15,030 nucleotides of DNA from Planctomycetaceae bacterium. GTDB taxonomy: Bacteria > Planctomycetota > Planctomycetia > Pirellulales > Thermoguttaceae. The DNA is taken from NCBI GenBank assembly GCA_031266315.1, contig JAISBG010000612.1, positions 1 through 15,030 on the forward strand, read 5' to 3'. A program made the translations under genes and the position numbers. The notes beneath the pieces were generated by a model that saw nothing but the letters and a program-made list of their open reading frames with translations, did no database searches and was not told where the DNA came from. Of the stretch, positions 1 to 7,253 are shown one piece after another; positions within the stretch are counted from its first letter, which is position 1, and every line of letters begins with the position of its first letter.

Positions 1-20
1 ATATTACCTATTATTTGATG

Positions 21-60
21 ATTCCGGTGGGAAATATCTAATCCGGTAGAATCAGAAAAA
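21..60 (+). repeat. R2 repeat, copy 1
   Basis: About 40 bp centred on ctaatccggtaga. It aligns without gaps to 5531-5570 with 8 differences in 40 positions, most of them at the two ends. A third copy lies inverted at 9002-9034. It sits about 20 bp beyond the miaB stop codon. It encodes nothing visible; its origin is unknown. Confidence 0.6.
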
Positions 61-79
61 TTAAAGTAATCGCACTCGG

Positions 80-1504
80 TTATTTTGAATACTCCGGCAG
101 GCGGGCAAATAATGTAAAAGGAGCAGCGTCATAAATGTTTAGTTTTAAGAATTGACCGATTGAGCGGTTGTCCGGCATATCGAATACAACAATCCGATCA
201 CACGAAGTCCGACCGGAAAGTTGAACATTGCCGGTTTCAAATTGTTTGTTAAATTGTTTGGTAATTCCCTCAACAAGAATTTCAACTGTCGTGCCGATAA
301 ACCGTTTATTTTGTTCGAGTGCAATTTTGTCCTGAATTTCAAGCAATACGTTATTCCGTATTTTTTTGACGGATTCCGGTACGTCATCGGGATAAAGTTT
401 TACCGATTTTGTACCGGGGCGTTCGCTGTATTTGAAAATGAAACTGTTCTTAAACCGACAATATTGAACCAATTCAACCGTTTGCTGAAATTCTTCGTCC
501 GTTTCACCGCAAAATCCGACAATTAAATCGCAAGTTATTGAAACGTTGGGAATTGTCGAATAAATCCGGTCAACAAGTTCACGGTAATCTGTTGCGGTGT
601 AATTCCGTTTCATTCGCTGAAGCACCGTATCCGAACCGCTTTGAGCCGGAATATGAAGATGTTTGGCAACCTTCGGTAAATCCCGTACAGCTTGAAGCAA
701 ATCGTTATCCATGCCGCGAGGATAATTCGTTACAAAACAAAGCCGCCGTAACCCGTCAATATCCGACGCCTGATAAAGAAGATCGGCAAGCCGTGTTGTT
801 TTTCCGCCGGTGCTGTAACGATAAGAATTAACCGTTTGACCAATCAACGTGATTTCGACAACTCCTTGTCCGACCAATGCCCGAATTTCTTCAAGAATTT
901 CCTGCGGCGGTCGGCTTTGTTCCGGTCCACGAACCGACGGAACAATACAATACGTACAGAATTTATCACAACCGAACATAATACGAACCATTGCCTGAAA
1001 CCGGTTGAGCCGCGCTTCAGGATTACGGACAGGATCGAAAAGCCGAAAACTTTCGGCAACTTCGGTATGACGATGTTCCTGCCGTTTTAAACTAACCAGA
1101 AGTTTTTTGCCGGATTCCTGTTGACCGGCATAATTTCGTTGCAGTTTTTCATCAAGAAGTTGGTGAACCGTTTCGGGAAGTAATTCCAGTTGACCGGGAC
1201 CAAGAACAAGATCAACATGAGGCGCACGCTGAAAAATCGTTTTCTGATCTTTCTGAGCCATACAGCCAATCACACCAAGAACACCGTAAGGTTTTAACAT
1301 TGTCCAATGTTTTAACCTGCCGAGTGCGCTATAAATTTTATCTTCCGCGTGTTGCCGCACACTGCACGTGTTGAACAAAATCACATCGGCGTTGTACCGG
1401 TCTGTTGTTGGAACCAAACCGGATTGAACCAAACCGGAATGAACCAGTTCACTGTCCAAAACGTTCATCTGGCAACCAACCGTTTCAATATAAAACTTCT
1501 GCAT
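80..1504 (-). CDS. miaB: MiaB, tRNA-2-methylthio-N6-isopentenyladenosine-37 synthase
   Basis: Radical-SAM methylthiotransferase that adds a 2-methylthio group to i6A37 of tRNAs reading UNN codons; cytoplasmic. The N-terminal UPF0004 domain carries the three cluster cysteines C11 (ETVGCQMN), C47 (NTCSVR) and C81 (IGCMAQ). The radical-SAM CxxxCxxC is C179-C183-C186 (GCDKFCTYCIVP), followed by VRGPEQSR. The C-terminal part fits a TRAM RNA-binding domain. GCDKFCTYCIVP points to MiaB rather than RimO or MtaB. The reading frame extends upstream to a TTG at 1555, but I chose the ATG at 1504: it begins MQKFYIETVGCQMN as family members do and gives 474 residues, the usual MiaB length. No strong Shine-Dalgarno is visible. 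The gene stands alone, with repeats on both sides. Confidence 0.95.
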   Translation of the reverse strand: MQKFYIETVGCQMNVLDSELVHSGLVQSGLVPTTDRYNADVILFNTCSVRQHAEDKIYSALGRLKHWTMLKPYGVLGVIGCMAQKDQKTIFQRAPHVDLVLGPGQLELLPETVHQLLDEKLQRNYAGQQESGKKLLVSLKRQEHRHTEVAESFRLFDPVRNPEARLNRFQAMVRIMFGCDKFCTYCIVPSVRGPEQSRPPQEILEEIRALVGQGVVEITLIGQTVNSYRYSTGGKTTRLADLLYQASDIDGLRRLCFVTNYPRGMDNDLLQAVRDLPKVAKHLHIPAQSGSDTVLQRMKRNYTATDYRELVDRIYSTIPNVSITCDLIVGFCGETDEEFQQTVELVQYCRFKNSFIFKYSERPGTKSVKLYPDDVPESVKKIRNNVLLEIQDKIALEQNKRFIGTTVEILVEGITKQFNKQFETGNVQLSGRTSCDRIVVFDMPDNRSIGQFLKLNIYDAAPFTLFARLPEYSK

Positions 1505-1610
1505 TTGTAGGACGCACAATGTATTACTTAACTCCCGTTCCGCCTCATCGGTCAAAAATCACCGTTTAAGATGAATGAAAGTCGAGGTGAAGTGTTTGTT
1601 TATGATTTTT

Positions 1611-1920
1611 AGTCCGTAGGACTTTCACGTGGATAACCCCGTGCAAACGAAGTGCAGCACGGGGTAAGCGGAATCCCATTACAACGAACTGCGTAGCAGT
1701 TCAACACGCTCACAGCAAGGATAACTTTTCTCTGTTGAACTACTACGTAGTTCCGATTGTGGTGGTGTATTACTCAATGCCCCGTGCTGCGTTGCACTTG
1801 CACGGGGTTATCCATGTTAAAGTCCTACGGACTTAGGAATTATGAATAATAATATCTTTACCTTGACTTGGACTTTTCGTGAACGGTTACTTTTTAACTA
1901 CGGTGCGGAACAGGAGTTAA
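1611..1920. repeat. Hairpin-string inverted-repeat element E1
   Basis: The 54-bp arms 1611-1664 and 1780-1833 are inverted copies of each other with about 6 mismatches; both contain cgtaggacttt and an accccgtgc...gcacgggg hairpin. Between them are small perfect hairpins at 1686-1702 (gaactgc-gta-gcagttc) and 1737-1753 (gaactac-tac-gtagttc). Beyond the right arm a tail runs to 1920 and ends in gagttaa. Positions 1772-1869 are identical to 5582-5679. No coding capacity is credible. It occupies most of the 430-bp gap between miaB and the GAF gene and could act as a bidirectional terminator, which is inference. Confidence 0.8.
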
Positions 1921-1936
1921 TTAAAACAATTAAGAA

Positions 1937-2803
1937 TTACGCGGTTGCTTTTAATTTTCGGGAACGTTCCAGTTCACGGAGCAACGATGCCCGTTCAATT
2001 TCCGCCGCAAGACGTCCGGTAATAATTTCCAGCAACCGGAGATCGTGTTCCGAAAAATGGCGTTGCCGGTCGGAAAAAAACCAAAGAGTTCCAATAATCG
2101 ACATTGGCGAAGCAACCGGTACACAAACCGCCGTCGGAAAATCTTCCGGTGCTCCCCATGATTCGAAAAGATAATCTTCGTTTAAAATAACCGCTTGACC
2201 GAGAATTGCCTCCAAATCCGCCATCGAATCATGCAACAAACGAGGCGGACTAAGCAACCGCTCTTCCGGTAACCCCCAACAAGAACGTAATTTCAACAAA
2301 TTCGTTGTTGTTTCCAAAATATAAAACGAAGCGGCTTGACAATCCAGTATTTTCGCCCCTTCTTTCAAAACATTGAAAAGTGTTTCGGCAAATCGCGGTT
2401 CATCGGTGTCGGTAACGGGAACCGGAATCAGTGAGGCAAGTTCTCCTTCGTATTTTCGAAACATCTGTTGCCATCGATACGCGTCTCCAAGAAGCAACGC
2501 CAACGATGTAAGAAAATTATCTTGTTCGGAAAAATTCATGGAATGATTCCGAACATTTTTCGACGGAAGGAGTGCGAGACAACCGGGTGATTTACCATTT
2601 TCAACTTTGATCGTAAAACAACGAGCCATTATATCCGGTAAAGTCCCGCCAGCTCGAATAAACTCTATTTCGAGACCAAAAATTGACCGGATTGACCGGA
2701 GTAGTTCGGGTAAACTCCCGAAAAACGGAACATCTTCATAATCCAAAAAAGATTTCGGACCGGGGAAGGTACGTAAATTGTCTTCATAAAATTCATCATT
2801 CAT
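1937..2803 (-). CDS. GAF-domain sensory protein
   Basis: The 288-residue protein has no signal peptide or membrane segment. Residues about 136-272 fit a GAF domain: a helix (FAETLFNVLKEGAKIL), strands (AASFYILE, LLKLRSCWGLP), then VCVPVASPMSIIGTLWFFSD and FSEHDLRLLEIITGRLAAEIER. Residues about 40-115 look like a second, degenerate GAF half (LALLPS...FSEQDNFLTSLALLLGDAY). GAF domains bind small ligands or mediate dimerisation; the ligand here is unknown. The protein ends in a charged helix (LLRELERSRKLKATA), the point at which GAF proteins often continue into a PP2C phosphatase or other output domain, so it may be a stand-alone sensor or a truncated one. The stop lies 17 bp from the tail of repeat E1. 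The ATG at 2803 has no obvious Shine-Dalgarno. Confidence 0.75.
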   Translation of the reverse strand: MNDEFYEDNLRTFPGPKSFLDYEDVPFFGSLPELLRSIRSIFGLEIEFIRAGGTLPDIMARCFTIKVENGKSPGCLALLPSKNVRNHSMNFSEQDNFLTSLALLLGDAYRWQQMFRKYEGELASLIPVPVTDTDEPRFAETLFNVLKEGAKILDCQAASFYILETTTNLLKLRSCWGLPEERLLSPPRLLHDSMADLEAILGQAVILNEDYLFESWGAPEDFPTAVCVPVASPMSIIGTLWFFSDRQRHFSEHDLRLLEIITGRLAAEIERASLLRELERSRKLKATA

Positions 2804-3227
2804 GGTTACATCGAGGGGATTTGATAGTTTTTTAGAATTTAATTCAATCCTTGAATCCCTCTTTCTTCCATGCTACTTAAAAGCCAACACTATTCGGCTT
2901 GCTGACGTATTGAATCGGTTGCGAATCCATCTCAAAAAGAGACTTTCCACATAGAAACGGATTATTCATATTATGACGGGTTTATATTCAATCCTGCTAT
3001 CAAACCGGTCTTTGGAATCTAAAGAATTGTGGAGAGGAATACCAATTTCTCCACACAGAATAGCAAGAACGGAAAAATTGCGGGCGATTCCCTTTACAAT
3101 AAAATATATTTTCGGATATATTGGAAGAACATTTACAAATGGGCAATTGGGACAAAGTAGGTGAATCATGCTACTGAATATTATCGTTTCGATTCTCAAA
3201 TTTAAATTTCAAGTCAGATAAAATAAG
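2804..3227. other. Intergenic stretch without a convincing gene
   Basis: This 424-bp stretch separates the GAF gene from the plus-strand hypothetical ORF. Overlapping small frames are open on both strands (minus 2966-3199, 77 codons, with a CPNC motif; plus 2973-3164, 63 codons). I recognise neither, and neither has a clear ribosome binding site. No member of the repeat families found elsewhere in the window is present. It may be the remnant of an older gene or a non-coding RNA, but I see no positive evidence for either. Confidence 0.5.
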
Positions 3228-3743
3228 ATGTGGTCTTGGACCAAACTATTAAAACGGCGTCGGAAATTCTTGATAAAACATGAATATGTACATGTTTGTG
3301 ACACAGATTTTATCAATAAAATAATGCCCCAAGCTTCTCCATTAGAGAGGCAAATCATCATTGGGATTAGAGAGATATTGGCTGACGAATGTACTATTGC
3401 TCCAGAAAAAATTGATCCAGATGAAAAGTGCGTGGAGTTTAATGATATAATTGGTCCAGAAGGTTTTTGGGGTTATTATTTTCAGCCAATTAAAGGTTTT
3501 ATGGGATTTGATGGGAAAATTTTTTATTTCAAATTGATAAGTTGTCTGCTTTCTCTAGGTATCATATCGGATGCGATACCGCTCCAAAATTTACCATCGC
3601 TTGCCTATTTTGCAAGAAATAAAAATTTTCAATTAGATGATACTATGCTTCTAAAAAACTGGGTCATTGAATTAAAAAACGAATTACTTTCTCATGTTAC
3701 GCAAGGGGCAGTAGGATTGCAATTTTTTCCTCCGCCCCGTTAG
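3228..3743 (+). CDS. Small hypothetical protein, C-terminus fused to repeat E2
   Basis: The only plausible plus-strand gene; 171 residues, not recognised. Residues about 37-70 (PLERQIIIGIREILADECTI, then PEKIDPDEKC) loosely resemble helix I and the following loop of acyl-carrier-like small domains (for example DUF1493), without a convincing DSL serine motif, so this is only a hint. The rest is mixed with aromatic residues (FWGYYFQPIKGFMGFDG), and there is no signal peptide. The coding region is AT-richer than its neighbours and lacks a Shine-Dalgarno. From about residue 155 the frame lies inside repeat E2, so the last 17 residues (TQGAVGLQFFPPPR and the few before) are repeat-encoded. The original C-terminus was therefore probably replaced. 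It may be a transferred or decaying gene. Confidence 0.45.
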   Translation: MWSWTKLLKRRRKFLIKHEYVHVCDTDFINKIMPQASPLERQIIIGIREILADECTIAPEKIDPDEKCVEFNDIIGPEGFWGYYFQPIKGFMGFDGKIFYFKLISCLLSLGIISDAIPLQNLPSLAYFARNKNFQLDDTMLLKNWVIELKNELLSHVTQGAVGLQFFPPPR

Positions 3744-3987
3744 GGGCCTTGCATAACAACCCACCGCAACCCGGTGGGTTAAAGCACACCCATCAATTTC
3801 GCCCTGAAAGGGCAATGCCAATTCGTTTTGCGTTGCTCTTTCAGAGCGATTGTTGGGGAAGGACTGTTACCCACCGCGTTGCGGTGGGTTATTACGCATT
3901 GCCCTTGCAGGGCGGAGGAAAAAATTGCAATCCTACTGGGTTGATGTATATTTGACCGACTTTTTTACCTACGGTGCGTAACATGAG
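3691..3987. mobile_element. Palindromic MITE-like element E2
   Basis: The element is bounded by 13-bp perfect inverted ends, ctcatgttacgca (3691-3703) and tgcgtaacatgag (3975-3987). Inside them is a 27-bp perfect inverted repeat, 3710-3736 against 3911-3937 (agtaggattgcaatttttt...). The interior is a string of hairpins: aacccacc/ggtgggtt at 3759-3781, a perfect acccaccgc-gtt-gcggtgggt at 3869-3889, and gccctgaaagggc / gcccttgcagggc motifs. It encodes no transposase. It overlaps the end of the plus-strand hypothetical ORF and abuts the stop codon of the PfkB gene. Such elements usually depend on an enzyme encoded elsewhere; which one is unknown here. Confidence 0.8.
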
Positions 3988-4968
3988 TTAAATATTTTCG
4001 AATACTAGAGAATGTTCATCGAGGAAGGTGAATAATTCTTTCCGATTGAACACGGTTCCGGTGGTGCTGACACCTCGGACGCAACTCGCGCCAACCGCAC
4101 TGCCCCAACGTAGTGCATCATGAAGACTAAGCCCTTCGAGCAATGCCGCTATCAGTCCGGCAGAAAACGCATCGCCCGCGCCCGAACCACTCACATAATC
4201 CGTCGGATAAATTCCCGCACGAAATTGTTCTTCCGTACCAAAACAAAGTGTTCCGCCCTCGCCTTGCGTAATAATTACCGTTTTGGCTCCCGCATCAAGA
4301 AACATTCTGGCTTGGTCATAAGGATCGCGATAATTCGTAATCTTTTCGCCTTCGTGTTCATTCGGCATGAAAATATCCGCGTAAGGTAATATCGGTTCCA
4401 AAATTTCCCGGTAAGGTCGATGTCCGTTGAGAACAACATCAAGAACGGTCGTCCAACCATGTTTTCGTGCCGTATCAAGAAATTTGACGGTACGCTCATT
4501 TTCCAACCCCCGAAGCATGAAAAAACCGCCAAGATATAATATTTTCCGGTCGGAATTGGAATTCTCTTGAGAATTTTGATCTCCTTCAATATAACGAAAA
4601 AGATCGTCATTAAAAACAAACGAATCGTTTGCCCCTGTTGTACAAATAAACCGACGATCCTGATCGTAAACATTGATGTGCATTGCGGTTCCGGGACAAT
4701 GTCCGGGAAACCGTTGTAAAAATCCGGTATCAATCCCCGGAATGGACACCGTACGGACAATAAACTCGCTCAAGGCATCATCGCCGACTCCGCCTGCCAA
4801 CGTAACCGGAACTCCCAACCTCGCCAAATCAAACGCCACATTGGAAGCACAACCGCCCAAATTCAATTCAATCTTGTCCGTTGTAACAAGTTCTCCTTCT
4901 TCAGGAAGATGACTAATGGGCCAACAAGCAATATCTGCAAACAAAATTCCACAACAAAGGCAGGTCAT
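3988..4968 (-). CDS. PfkB-family carbohydrate (ribokinase-like) kinase
   Basis: Cytoplasmic ATP-dependent kinase of the ribokinase/PfkB superfamily, 326 residues, close to family length. The N-terminal strand CCGILFADIACWPI is followed by the sugar-binding signature NLGGCASNVAFDLARLG (about residues 36-52). PfkB signature 2 is DYVSGSGAGDAFSAGLI, with GAGD placing the catalytic Asp at residue 266. ITQGEGGTLCF is the usual strand near the ATP site. The substrate cannot be fixed from sequence: ribose, fructose, a nucleoside or a phosphosugar are all possible, and there is no transporter or pathway gene beside it. The ATG at 4968 places the first beta strand correctly, although no Shine-Dalgarno is seen. 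The stop codon (3988-3990) directly abuts repeat E2, whose conserved tail sequence includes these bases. Confidence 0.9.
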   Translation of the reverse strand: MTCLCCGILFADIACWPISHLPEEGELVTTDKIELNLGGCASNVAFDLARLGVPVTLAGGVGDDALSEFIVRTVSIPGIDTGFLQRFPGHCPGTAMHINVYDQDRRFICTTGANDSFVFNDDLFRYIEGDQNSQENSNSDRKILYLGGFFMLRGLENERTVKFLDTARKHGWTTVLDVVLNGHRPYREILEPILPYADIFMPNEHEGEKITNYRDPYDQARMFLDAGAKTVIITQGEGGTLCFGTEEQFRAGIYPTDYVSGSGAGDAFSAGLIAALLEGLSLHDALRWGSAVGASCVRGVSTTGTVFNRKELFTFLDEHSLVFENI

Positions 4969-5076
4969 AATAAAATCAATTCGTTAACGGTTAAAATAAA
5001 AAATCCCAAAACACAACACTCTTAACATGGACGATTATTAAAAATCATTTTTTATAACTATTCAGTAAAATTTTCG

Positions 5077-5262
5077 TTAAAAGTAAGCAATCATAAAGTA
5101 AAGACCACAAGGTAGGCAACCTTTCGCTGAAAGGTCGCGTCCGGTTTTGGTTAATTTACCGGATTGCTTCCGATTTTTCTTATCATTCCAAGAAACAATA
5201 TTCCCTTTTACAACTGCATTTTCGGGAATTTCGATTGACTTTTTTTGTCTCAAAATACTCAT
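5077..5262 (-). pseudogene. Tyrosine recombinase/integrase, N-terminal remnant
   Basis: The 61-codon frame has a good Shine-Dalgarno (AAGGGA, 7 nt before the ATG at 5262) and a strong promoter upstream. Residues 1-42 (MSILRQKKSIEIPENAVVKG, then SWNDKKNRKQSGKLTKTGR) resemble, from memory, the N-terminal segment of planctomycete phage-type integrases, where an IPxNA motif and a W-D-KGR-R stretch precede the arm-binding domain. After about residue 42 the frame enters the R1 repeat (RDLSAKGCLPCG) and stops. All catalytic parts (R, HxxR, Y) are absent, so the protein cannot recombine DNA. The family assignment is tentative. The truncation point coincides with the repeat boundary. Confidence 0.45.
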
Positions 5263-5300
5263 AATGAAGTCCCTTTTGGTTGTCTATAAATTGCCTAATT

Positions 5301-5317
5301 ATGCCTAAAACTGGCAT
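5301..5317 (-). promoter_or_regulatory. Possible operator: ATGCC-N7-GGCAT inverted repeat
   Basis: Perfect 5-bp arms with a 7-bp spacer lie about 8 bp downstream of the putative -10 box, with a further GGCA-like half site nearby (tgcc at 5292-5295). The position would suit a repressor binding near the transcription start of the integrase remnant. This is based on position and symmetry only. Confidence 0.3.
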
Positions 5318-5324
5318 TTTGACT

Positions 5325-5352
5325 AATATAACCAAACCAAAACGGCTGTCAA
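5325..5352 (-). promoter_or_regulatory. Sigma-70-like promoter of the integrase remnant
   Basis: On the minus strand TTGACA (5347-5352) and TATATT (5325-5330) are separated by 16 bp. The boxes lie about 65 bp before the ATG at 5262. A perfect -35 and near-perfect -10 make this one of the clearest promoter matches in the window, yet only a truncated gene follows. Confidence 0.55.
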
Positions 5353-5530
5353 TAAGGCAAGAAAAGCCCTTAAAAACAAGGATAAACCATTATTTTTAAG
5401 AACTTTTTTAAGAATTATCAAAAAAAGAATATCGTCTGATTCACTGTCGGCGAGTACGCCGACGCGACCTTTTAACAAATAGCGAAAGGTCGTCCACCTG
5501 ATGAATTGCCTACCTTTAACGAAAATTACT

Positions 5531-5570
5531 ATTCCAGTGGGAGACACCTAATCCGGTAGATTCAGGAATT
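5531..5570 (+). repeat. R2 repeat, copy 2
   Basis: Colinear with 21-60 (attcc-gtggga...ctaatccggtaga). It lies immediately after the right arm of R1 copy A and immediately before E3, so three repeat families are joined end to end here. Confidence 0.6.
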
Positions 5571-5706
5571 TTCTCTGTTGAACTCAATGCCCCGTGCTGC
5601 GTTGCACTTGCACGGGGTTATCCATGTTAAAGTCCTACGGACTTAGGAATTATGAATAATAATATCTTTACCTTGACTTTTTAACTACGGGGCGTAACAT
5701 GAGTTA
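5571..5706. repeat. E3, partial copy of element E1
   Basis: Positions 5582-5679 are identical to 1772-1869 over 98 bp. Relative to E1 it lacks the left arm and a block of about 32 bp between two act triplets, and it has a shorter junction before the tail ttaactacgg.gcgtaacatgagttaa. The tail ends about 40 bp beyond the DUF1559 stop. The high identity suggests recent copying. Confidence 0.75.
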
Positions 5707-5746
5707 ATAATAAGTTGCAAAAAATCAGGAATTGAACTTTAATTTC

Positions 5747-7153
5747 CTAAAGTCCTTTTCCTTCATAGCCGTCGATACTTCCAAAGGCTCCCCAAATACC
5801 AAATGGAGATTCTCCTGAAAGTTTGCAGTTATTTCCAGTTGACAAAAGGGTTCCGGCGTCAACTGTTTCACTAATAAATCCGCCGCTGGCATCCGCACGA
5901 ACAACATTGACTCCGCCGGAATGATAACTCGTCGGCGGATGTATCATTGGAAATTCGTTATTGTTGTGCGATGTACATGAAGGAGCGTTGGGTGGTAAAA
6001 TCGTGTTTGTCCAAGTGAAAGGAGGCATACCAATACACCAATAGATTCCGTGTCTATTCGTAACCGTAGGAGCGAGAGATATACTATACTCATTTTTGTC
6101 TTTCGTATTCAGACAAAGTAACGGAATAAAATTTGATTCACAGCCTCCTGCACTAGAACTTGCAAATACGTTTGTTACAGCGACTACGTAAGATTCTTTG
6201 ATTCCCCGTCCATTGGTTTTGGCAATAACCCGTTCACTGAAAAGTAACGAGTTACTCGTACTATCGTGAACGGCATTTAACCCCAACCATTTACCAATAC
6301 CAAATGGACCACGATTTCGGTTGCTAAAATCATTGGAAAAAATCGCATAATCTCCACTACGATAAACATAGTTTGTACAAGCACGGTCAGTTGCTGTTTT
6401 TCGTGAACTGTTGGAATCGGAAGGACAGAGTAATGCATCATACTTGCTTGTTAATACATCGTTAAAGTTACTATCTGGTGTAGCGGCATCCATTGTGTTG
6501 TAATTGGCATCTCCTAAAACGTCATGGGAGACAAATGTGTTATAAGCGGCTGTTTGTTCGATAAATGGGAGAATCCAAACAAACACACTCCAGCATCCTC
6601 TACTGTCACTCGTGGCACTAGTGCTTCGTCTTGCTTAAAAATTGGGATAGCAAAATCAACTTGATGCGATTATTGGCGATTATTACAGAACAAATTCACG
6701 GTTGGCATCCCAAAATTAAAATATGTCAAAGCACTAGTTGCCTTTACAGGACGACCGCAGGGAAGGGTGTTGTTATAGGTATCGTGGTAGTTGTGGACGG
6801 CAATTCCAAGTTGTTTGAGTTTGTTGACGCAATGCATTCGTCTTGCCGCCTCACGCGCTGCCTGAACCGCCGGCAATAGAAGAGCAATCAAAACGCCGAT
6901 GATTGCAATGACCACAAGAAGTTCGACAAGAGTAAAGTCGAACGGTGAAGAACGAATGAGTTGTAAGAATTTTGCGGAAAAGCATTGAGAAAACCAACAT
7001 TTTCCATTTTCATTTCTTAACTCTTCCCTACATACTGCCCCCACCCCCCTGACTTTCCCATTTTAACATTTGACTTTTCACCGAATTTTTTACCAATTTT
7101 TTTACCAAATGGTTCCGTGAATTTTTCAATGCGTTTTCAACAAAGTTTTTCAT
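5747..7153 (-). pseudogene. DUF1559 prepilin-like protein, frame disrupted twice
   Basis: DUF1559 proteins are planctomycete prepilin-like proteins of unclear function with a type IV pilin-like N-terminal helix. Three frames together make one protein. Frame 1 starts at ATG 7153 (Shine-Dalgarno AAGGAA, 7 nt spacer) with leader MKNFVENALKNSRNHLV and stops just after a G-rich tract (7038-7049). Frame 2 (to 6670) holds [30 protein letters not shown] and [14 protein letters not shown]. Frame 3 (from about 6634 to 5747) holds GCWSVFVWILPFIEQTAAYN, YHSGGVNVVRADASGGF and the usual C-terminal SPFGIWGAFGSIDG. The first break is +1 at the G tract. The second lies at 6635-6672, next to a 10-bp tandem duplication (6666-6685). 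The residue before FTLVELL is Asp instead of the Gly normally needed for prepilin peptidase cleavage. A GTG inside the tract could restart frame 2. Alternatively, one or both breaks are sequence errors. Confidence 0.75.
7038..7049 (-). repeat. Interrupted poly-G tract in the DUF1559 leader
   Basis: The coding strand reads G6-T-G5 followed by CAGTATGTAG. The corresponding tract of the giant gene is G11. The extra base puts TAG in frame two codons after the tract; removal of one base would join the leader to the pilin-like frame. Confidence 0.85.
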
Positions 7154-7253
7154 TGCTAAGTTCCTTATTTTATAAGGTTTTATGAAATCATCGCGAAGCG
7201 TTTGTCGCAAAACAATACGGCAAAAATACGCAACGTCGATTCAATATTTCTAT

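Larger units (their letters stand above)
5069..5527. repeat. R1 repeat pair (copy A) enclosing an integrase remnant
   Basis: Left arm 5069-5141 starts aattttcgttaaaagtaagc and continues through a hairpin of aacctttcgctgaaaggt type. Right arm 5435-5527 is its inverted counterpart (tcggcgagtacgccga, ..., aacgaaaatt). The outer 25 bp of the arms match as inverted repeats with few differences. Unlike copies B and C, the interior holds the start of a recombinase gene and its promoter rather than the usual R1 core. This may be two solo R1 units or one element with cargo. Confidence 0.65.

Noticed and set aside
1505..1555. N-terminal extension of MiaB from a TTG start
   Set aside because: The 17 extra residues precede the canonical MiaB beginning; the ATG at 1504 gives the standard family length.
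3749..3955. 68-codon plus frame inside element E2
   Set aside because: It is read through the hairpin string of the element and resembles no protein.
5323..5547. 74-codon minus frame ending in a hydrophobic stretch
   Set aside because: Its first part is R1 right-arm sequence and its end overlaps the integrase promoter; no start signal.
6587..6672. Programmed frameshift between the two DUF1559 pieces
   Set aside because: No slippery heptamer is evident, stops occur in the connecting frames, and a tandem duplication explains damage better.
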